This document shows, one piece after another, positions 58,678 through 64,000 of a DNA stretch of 64,000 nucleotides. A program made the position numbers and the translations under genes. Origin of the DNA: Lunularia cruciata (Eukaryota > Streptophyta > Marchantiopsida > Lunulariales > Lunulariaceae); NCBI GenBank assembly GCA_948567375.1, contig OX419760.1:15252001-15316000 (forward strand), read 5' to 3'. A model generated the notes under the pieces. It was not told where the DNA came from. It made no database searches and saw only the letters and a program-made list of their open reading frames with translations. The stretch's first letter is position 1, and each line of letters begins with the position of its first letter.

Positions 58678-59662
58678 TTGACTAAATCTAATCTAAAAGT
58701 TACATTATCTTCTACCTCCACTATCTTCCTATCTACTCAAGTTTTGAAACTAATCAATAATGCATTCATATCTTTGTCTTGTCCATTCTTCCTCCTCATC
58801 TCTTGCACTACCAACTTCAACTTGTGTAGTCTCATTTCCTCAATCTTCACACTAGATTCAATACTCAACATTGTTTTCATTTGTATTGCAAACTCTTCAA
58901 TTGTCCTTGATTGTTCTCGCCTCTCACTCTCACAATCAGCCAACCAATCCTCTTCATGCAAGCAGAATTCATCTCAATGAATTCTGCTTGCAAATGCTCT
59001 CTCCCCTTCTTCTTCTGGGTCAAGTTCTCCTCCAAGCTACAAATTATCTCTTTCAACCTTTCTTCTTCCTCATATCTCCTTGCTAACTCTCTTCATCAAC
59101 ATTGCCTTCTCCTCTACATTGTGCCTCACACTGTCAAGTTCTTGCTCCCTCCCAGCTATCTTTGCAATAGCATGTATGACTTCCAATCAAGAATCTTCAA
59201 ACTCCTTTAATCTTCCATGCATAGCTACATGCTTTCTTCTATCTATATAGCATTTTGTTCTATAATTCAATCTCTATTCTCCACCTCTTTTTGTAGATTC
59301 TCATTTATTTTCTTTTGTAATATTGTATCTACTCACAATATATCTCTTTCCTCCTCTCCACGGATTAGACTCTCACTCAACTCCAAATTCTCTAACTCCA
59401 TTTTTTCCAATACCTATAACACATTCTGCACATTGGGATGCCTACTTTGCATTTCTTTTTTCATGCAATAGTAGTGGACACACAATTGCTTGAAGATACT
59501 CTACTCCTTCAAACTGTTTCTTCTCTTCCTCTCTCAACACCTTACTTCACAGTTTGGATCATTGTATCGGCATTGACTTCTCATTCTCCAAGCTTCCATC
59601 TTCTTCAAATTCTTTTCTTGTGCTCGGCCCTGCCTCACTTACTACACTTCTCCTTGATCTCT
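58678..59662 (-). pseudogene. CC element copy D (C-terminal coiled-coil fragment)
   Basis: The frame 58737-58961 includes KIEEMRLHKLKLVVQEMRR and KDMNALLISF, matching copy A near 14868. Broken heptad-rich frames continue to the MT-element LTR at 59663, which cuts it. Confidence 0.65.
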
Positions 59663-60544
59663 GTCACGCCATTTGTAGTTCCGCATCTAGATGCTCAGAC
59701 ACTGGAGTTCCAGTGATGGTAGTTAGAGTTATTCTAGCAGTTTCTCAAGGACTACTTTCTGACGGTAAGATTTCATGTTCGGGGTACTGACTTCACGGTG
59801 GGGCCCACTGTCACTTTGCACCGTTCGCACCGTCGAGTGTGCCGTCAGCGGGACCGTTAGGGTTTCAGGGCTAGCTCGAGTCTAGGGGGTATAGTTTTGA
59901 AGTGAGCTCCAGAGAGCTCACTTCTCTGATGTTGAGCCTTCGAGTTCCTGGCTATGGTGGACAGAGGCCGGCGAGCGTTACCTGGATTCTCTATGCTTGA
60001 GTGGGTGTGGCTTGACTGTAATCAGTGCCCAGTTGTTGGCAGTTTATAGAGTGACAGATCAAGTATTGATCTGAGTTGAGTTGAGTTGAGAATGTTAAGC
60101 AATCTGATTACATCAGAGAAGTGAAGTCAGGGGGAAATCGGGTGCAGGAACGTTGAGTGTTGGTGGTATCTCCAAGCTCGGTGGATCGTGGTAGCTCGAT
60201 TCAGGTTCTGTGTTTCCCTAGTGTGCAGAAGCTCGTGTAGTTGATGCAAATTTGGCAGTTAGGCGGACGGTGTGCGGAAGCACTGGCCAAATTTTGAGCA
60301 AAGAAGGAGCAATTTTTGAGCAGTGTTGTGATCTTGAGCTCAGGAGGTGAAGGCAGGACCAATTTGCTGCGAGTTGGGCTCAGAAAGTGAAATTGAAGGT
60401 GGAGTTGGAAAGCTCTTCTCATGAAATTGTGATTTGGAAAAACCCGTTTTGTCAATTTGGCTCGAGTGGAAAGTTAGCGGGGGATTTGGCGGACATCCAT
60501 CTTTAGAGTTTACGTCAGATTTTACGTCAGATTTTTGGGCCAGA

Positions 60545-60650
60545 ATTGGAGGAGTTTTGCTGTTTGGCCAGATTTGGAGAAGTTTCGCTAGTTTGGAGGA
60601 GTTTCGCAGATTTGGAGAAGTTTCGCCAATTTCGGAGGAGGTTCGAAGTG
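60545..60650. repeat. Short tandem repeats in the MT LTR
   Basis: About five imperfect units of 'atttggagaagtttcgc' type, 20 to 27 bases each. They are absent from the other MT LTR. Confidence 0.7.
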
Positions 60651-60831
60651 GCAACAAGAAAGGCCTCATTTGGCTGAATTTCGGCATTTCAAGGCTTCGA
60701 GGCATAGGGCTGTGGGCTATGAGAGGCTACGAAGGCCTAGAAGGGCCAGCAAGCCAGCTTGCTGGAGTGAGGCTAGCTAGTTTAGTGTAGATCTTGGTCA
60801 TTGGTTGGCAAAATCTGCCTTTCTTGCTAGA

Positions 60832-60903
60832 TTGTGCGCAACAGGGTTTGACCCCTAGATCTCTTGTTCCTAGACTGGTGCCCTAGCCAACTGGTCCACC
60901 CTC
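60832..60903 (-). repeat. tRNA-like sequence (SINE head or tRNA pseudogene) in the MT LTR
   Basis: The minus strand has a box A-like TGGACCAGTTGG (60898-60887) and, about 32 bases on, a box B-like GGGTCAAACCC (60854-60844), the spacing of an internal RNA polymerase III promoter. Cloverleaf arms are only partly pairable. Confidence 0.45.
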
Positions 60904-61039
60904 ACTTGTTGTCATAGTGACTGTGCCATTGTTATCTATACACATGTAGCTTTGGCTAGGAGAGGCAGTTTGATCCCATTCTTGGTGATCCTGGTAGCTT
61001 AGGACTTAGATACGAACTACTCTTATGTCAAATGCCAAA

Positions 61040-61054
61040 TGGTGGCAGAGTCAG
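61040..61054 (+). other. Primer-binding site of the second MT element
   Basis: TGGTGGCAGAGTCAG lies two bases after the LTR and is identical to the site in the minus copy. It is a variant of the tRNA-iMet complement. Confidence 0.55.
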
Positions 61055-61402
61055 TCCCGTGTTGTGTTATGAGATGGAGGGTTTTTGTTTAGATTTCTTG
61101 TGATTGGATCCCCTCCATTCTCTGCTTCCTGTTTGTGCACCACGTTTGTGTGAGGTGCCCTGACTTGTGAGCGTTGGTGCTCTGGTGTGCTCTTGGTGGT
61201 GAGGCTGGAGTGATGACCAATCAGACTACCTTTGTTTCTCTCCGGTGAGGCAGGAAGTGATGACCTGCAGACCGTGAGAGTGCGTGTTATGATGGCAGGT
61301 TACAGGTTGCCCTTCCCCTAGTGTAGTTATCTCGGTTAGAGTTACATTAGTGGGTGGTGTCTAGTTGGTGTTGGCACTTGGTGGGGCACTTGCAGTTGCG
61401 AC
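61055..61402 (+). other. MT-element leader (second copy)
   Basis: A 5' untranslated leader with no ORF that I accept. It is collinear with 36400-36760. Confidence 0.5.
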
Positions 61403-63652
61403 TTGCGGTTGCAATTGGTGGTTTGGGTTTGTTGGTGTGGTTACATGGTCACGACGGAGTTGTTTGGAGATTCCAGAGGAGTTAGCCCTGCAGTACACAG
61501 TGGGTTTACTCGGAGTGGTGCTCGATATCAGCCTGTATCTCAGGTCCCAGTGAGGAAGGAGATTGACTCTGAGTTGGAGTTCGACACAGGAGCTGATTCA
61601 GTTGAGAGTGCACTTGGTATGTTTGCACCGTTGTTGTGGGACATGGACAAGATTTATGGGGCCTCCAAAGGCCCTAGGTGTTACTCTGGTACAGTGGGTA
61701 CTATTGAGTTGGATGACTTCATCCAGGAGTTCGATAGTTGGTGTGATCTGCAGCAGATGCGGAACCCGACTTTGTTCACACCCTTCATGGCATGGAAGGG
61801 GTTGTTTCAGCACTTGGAGGGTCCACCGATGGACGACTACCATGAGTTCAGGAGAGCTCATTTGGAGGAGATTGAGTTATGGAGACAGTATTGGTCTCCA
61901 CACTATGTCTCCATCACTTCAGGTTCGGTGGCCAGGAGTAGGTCGGCTGTACCTACGAGTTCTAGCTCGAGTAGTGTTGGTGGAGCTAGTGGAGGTGCAC
62001 TAGCTGGAGATAGTGCTACTACGAGTGGAGGTACCGCTGCAAGAGGTGGTGTGGTACCAGGGTTTAACCCCATGGTTGAGTTCTTCCTATGTTTGAGGCA
62101 GAACTACCAGGGAGTGCGGACTGACAAGCTGAGGAGCTTGCAGGAGTTCCAGCGGAAGGCGGGAGAGAGCCTACGCGAGGCATATACTCGCATGAGGCGG
62201 CTGATCAATTTCACTCAGGGAGTTACTGAGGCCCAGGCAGTCCAATTTTGGTATGGGATATTGGACAGGGAGTTGTGACGTAGAGTTCGTGATGCTACGT
62301 TGTTGCAGGCTACTTCGCCCACTTTGGCAGTAGTCTTTGGTTTGGCTGAGCATATTGAGCTCAACATGGTGGAGGAGAGAGTGGTGACAGCTGGATTTGG
62401 TAGAGAGACTTCATCCGCGGTTGTGACTTCTTCTAGAGTGCAGCAGAGTGCACCACGCCCAGTTGGTTTTCGAGGACAGGGTGGACAGCCCAGATCCTAT
62501 GGAGCGAGTGGAGGGCCTAGTGGAGTTAGACCCTTACCCTCATTTTCGGGTCAACAGCAGCCAGTGAGTGGTGGTGTTGCTTGTTGGACTTGTGGTGGAC
62601 CTCACCATAGGAGAGAGTGTACTCAAGGCAGCGGACCTGATACCTCTGGTGCATCACAGCCAGCACAGAGGCAGTGTGAGCGTTGCCACAGATTTGGTCA
62701 CACTAGTGACCGGTGTTTTGACCTACACCCGGAGTTACGGAGTGGTAGGGCTGCTATGGCAGGTAGTAGAGGAGCTCCAGTTCATGGAGGACGAGGTGGT
62801 AGAGGTGGTGGTAGAGGATCTACACCTAGTAGGGGTGCGGTACCTGCCCTTACTTCTGACACAGTTATGGCTACTCGGATTGAGCAGTTGGAGCAGAGAT
62901 TGGCTAGTATGGCTATTGCTCAGAGGAGATCAGATTCGGGTGTTGAGGCTTCCACCTCATATGCTGGTGATAGAGATGCTTTGGACTTCATGTGCGGAGT
63001 AGCACAGGTGGATGCATCTGCAGCAGTGACTAGGAGTGCAGTACGTGCTCCAGAGCCTAGAGGAGCATCAGTGGAGTTGGACCCACAGAGAGGAGAATTT
63101 GGGAGACAGGTTAGACTTCCCCAATCTTTCACGCTATCTGAGGCATTACAGACAACATCCATGGTTCCTAGACGTCCCAGTGCAGGTGTGGTAGGTGGTG
63201 ATGGAGTACCTGATGGAGTACCTGCTAGTCAGCCACCTGCTACTACACAGACTGAGTCTAGCATGATGTTGGGGGTGGCTCAGCTGATTATGCGGCATCC
63301 TTTATTTTCAGCCAGTGACATGTTTACATTGGGAGTTGACCCAGCCCCAGTGTTCCGGTTGGCTGCCACGTTGTGTGAGAGTAGGGATGGTGCAGTTCCT
63401 ACTACTAGAGCAGAGGTGGTTGGTAGTGGAGCTGACTTGGTTGAGGAGCATGGGATCCGTTCAGCGACCAGTGGGTTGTGGCAGGCAGCAGTGGCTAGAC
63501 TGGAGGAGTTGCCAGCTAGACCGGCCTTTGAGAGAGCGCGGTTTACACCTGGTGTTGTCCTATTGGATAACCAGAGGGGGATCTTTCGTTTAGTGGGACC
63601 TTCAGGGAAGGTCTATACACCACAGAGAGTCTTGTTAGACTCTGGTGCGTAG
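61403..63652 (+). pseudogene. Gag and protease start of the second MT element
   Basis: One reading frame runs from 61403 to the UAG at 63650-63652, broken only by TGA at 62276-62278. The minus copy has CAA there, so the TGA is a private mutation. The likely start is the ATG at 61457 (MVTTELFGDSRG). Features are a capsid block with FMAWKGLFQHLEGPPMDDYH, a Gly/Ser-rich linker near 61980-62050, 'LQEFQRKAGESLREAY' near 62140, zinc knuckles CWTCGGPHHRREC (about 62580) and CERCHRFGHTSDRC (about 62670), a Gly/Arg-rich stretch (62780-62840), then the aspartic protease active site LLDSGA just before the UAG. Gag packages RNA. The Gly/Arg-rich part probably binds it. Confidence 0.85.
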
Positions 63653-64000
63653 CCCCTTATGTTGGGGAAGGCTGCAGTTGTTGGTCTGGAGTTACGGAAG
63701 ACCGATGTGGAGAGGTGTCCATTTCAGATCCAGACATCTCTTGGTGGTGGTTCGACACAGTACATCACACGTGGAGAGCTTGTTGTCCAGGTTCAGCCTG
63801 GTCATCCAACTGATAGCTCGGTGGTGAGAGCTCAGGCTATTGCGACGATAGCTGAGTCATATGATGTGCTAGTTGGGGGAGCAGTGTTATACCCTATGGG
63901 TTTCAGCATTGACTATTGGGAGGAGACAGCCTCTTATAGACCTGGTTGGCAGTCTGGTGAGGGACGGGTATGTTGCCTACCAGTACGCTTCAGTAGTGGC
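63653..64000 (+). CDS. Continuation of MT-element protease after the UAG (partial)
   Basis: The same frame stays open from the UAG to the window edge, beginning PLMLGKAAVVGLELRK. It includes 'VRAQAIATIAESYDVLVGGAVLYPMG', the second half of a retropepsin (the conserved 'hydrophobic-G' region). Reading it requires passing the UAG after DSGA. Confidence 0.75.

Larger units (their letters stand above)
59663..61037 (+). mobile_element. 5' LTR of the second MT element
   Basis: It runs TGTCACGCCATTTGTAG...AATGCCA, 1375 bp. The extra length over 36778-37703 lies at about 60545-60980 and consists of short tandem repeats and a tRNA-like stretch. Confidence 0.8.
59663..64000 (+). mobile_element. MT element, second copy (partial, runs off right edge)
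   Basis: 5' LTR, primer site, gag and the start of protease are collinear with the minus copy and better preserved: one stop in gag plus the shared UAG. The methyltransferase, RT, integrase and PHD regions would lie beyond 64000. Confidence 0.85.

Noticed and set aside
61563-62003. 146-codon plus-strand ORF overlapping MT gag
   Set aside because: It is the shadow of gag in another frame. The gag frame has the conserved blocks.
62568-63002. 144-codon plus-strand ORF
   Set aside because: Shadow of the zinc-knuckle region of MT gag.

Overview
The window is nuclear DNA from a land plant, nearly all of it transposable elements nested in one another. The plant call rests on Ty3/gypsy LTR retrotransposons with plant-type primer sites, a long-repeat-dominated layout and a gene fragment starting with a plant DLN-type motif. 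A gymnosperm is my best guess from the kinds of repeats, but that is inference only. The single likely host gene is cut by the left edge: its first 36 codons lie at 1-108 (minus), with a 21-codon upstream ORF and about 4.3 kb of non-coding DNA behind it. From about 4.6 kb rightward everything recognisable is mobile.

Layout. 4.6-9.5 kb is unclassified AT-rich sequence. 9.5-12.8 kb holds LTRs of an L family (TGTAAT...ATTACA), one nested inside another, followed by a tRNA-iMet primer site and a gag remnant. 12.8-16.8 kb is copy A of a coiled-coil protein element (CC element), split by a solo LTR. 16.9-37.7 kb is a decayed minus-strand Ty3 element, called here the MT element. It carries a C5 cytosine-methyltransferase domain between protease and reverse transcriptase, and a PHD finger after integrase. 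It is broken by CC copy B (24.3-28.1 kb) and by a young, nearly intact T element (28.35-36.15 kb). 37.7-39.5 kb is another L-family 5' LTR with a pol remnant. 39.5-55 kb is CC copies C1 and C, with C split by an L solo LTR, a 3.9 kb MULE-like element and a degenerate chromovirus (48.7-54.3 kb) whose LTR is packed with heat-shock elements. 55-58.7 kb is a dead gypsy pol. 58.7-59.7 kb is CC copy D. 59.7-64 kb is the start of a second, better-preserved MT element on the plus strand, running off the right edge.

How parts work together. The T element has matching LTRs, a tRNA-Glu primer site, a polypurine tract, gag, a full pol and an extra CCHC-protein ORF ahead of gag. Its gag and pol are one frame apart. 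The MT element pairs a methyltransferase with a chromatin-reading PHD finger in one polyprotein, and both copies share an in-frame UAG just after the protease active site. The main candidates for something undescribed are the MT element, the CC coiled-coil family and the heat-shock-element-rich chromovirus LTR.
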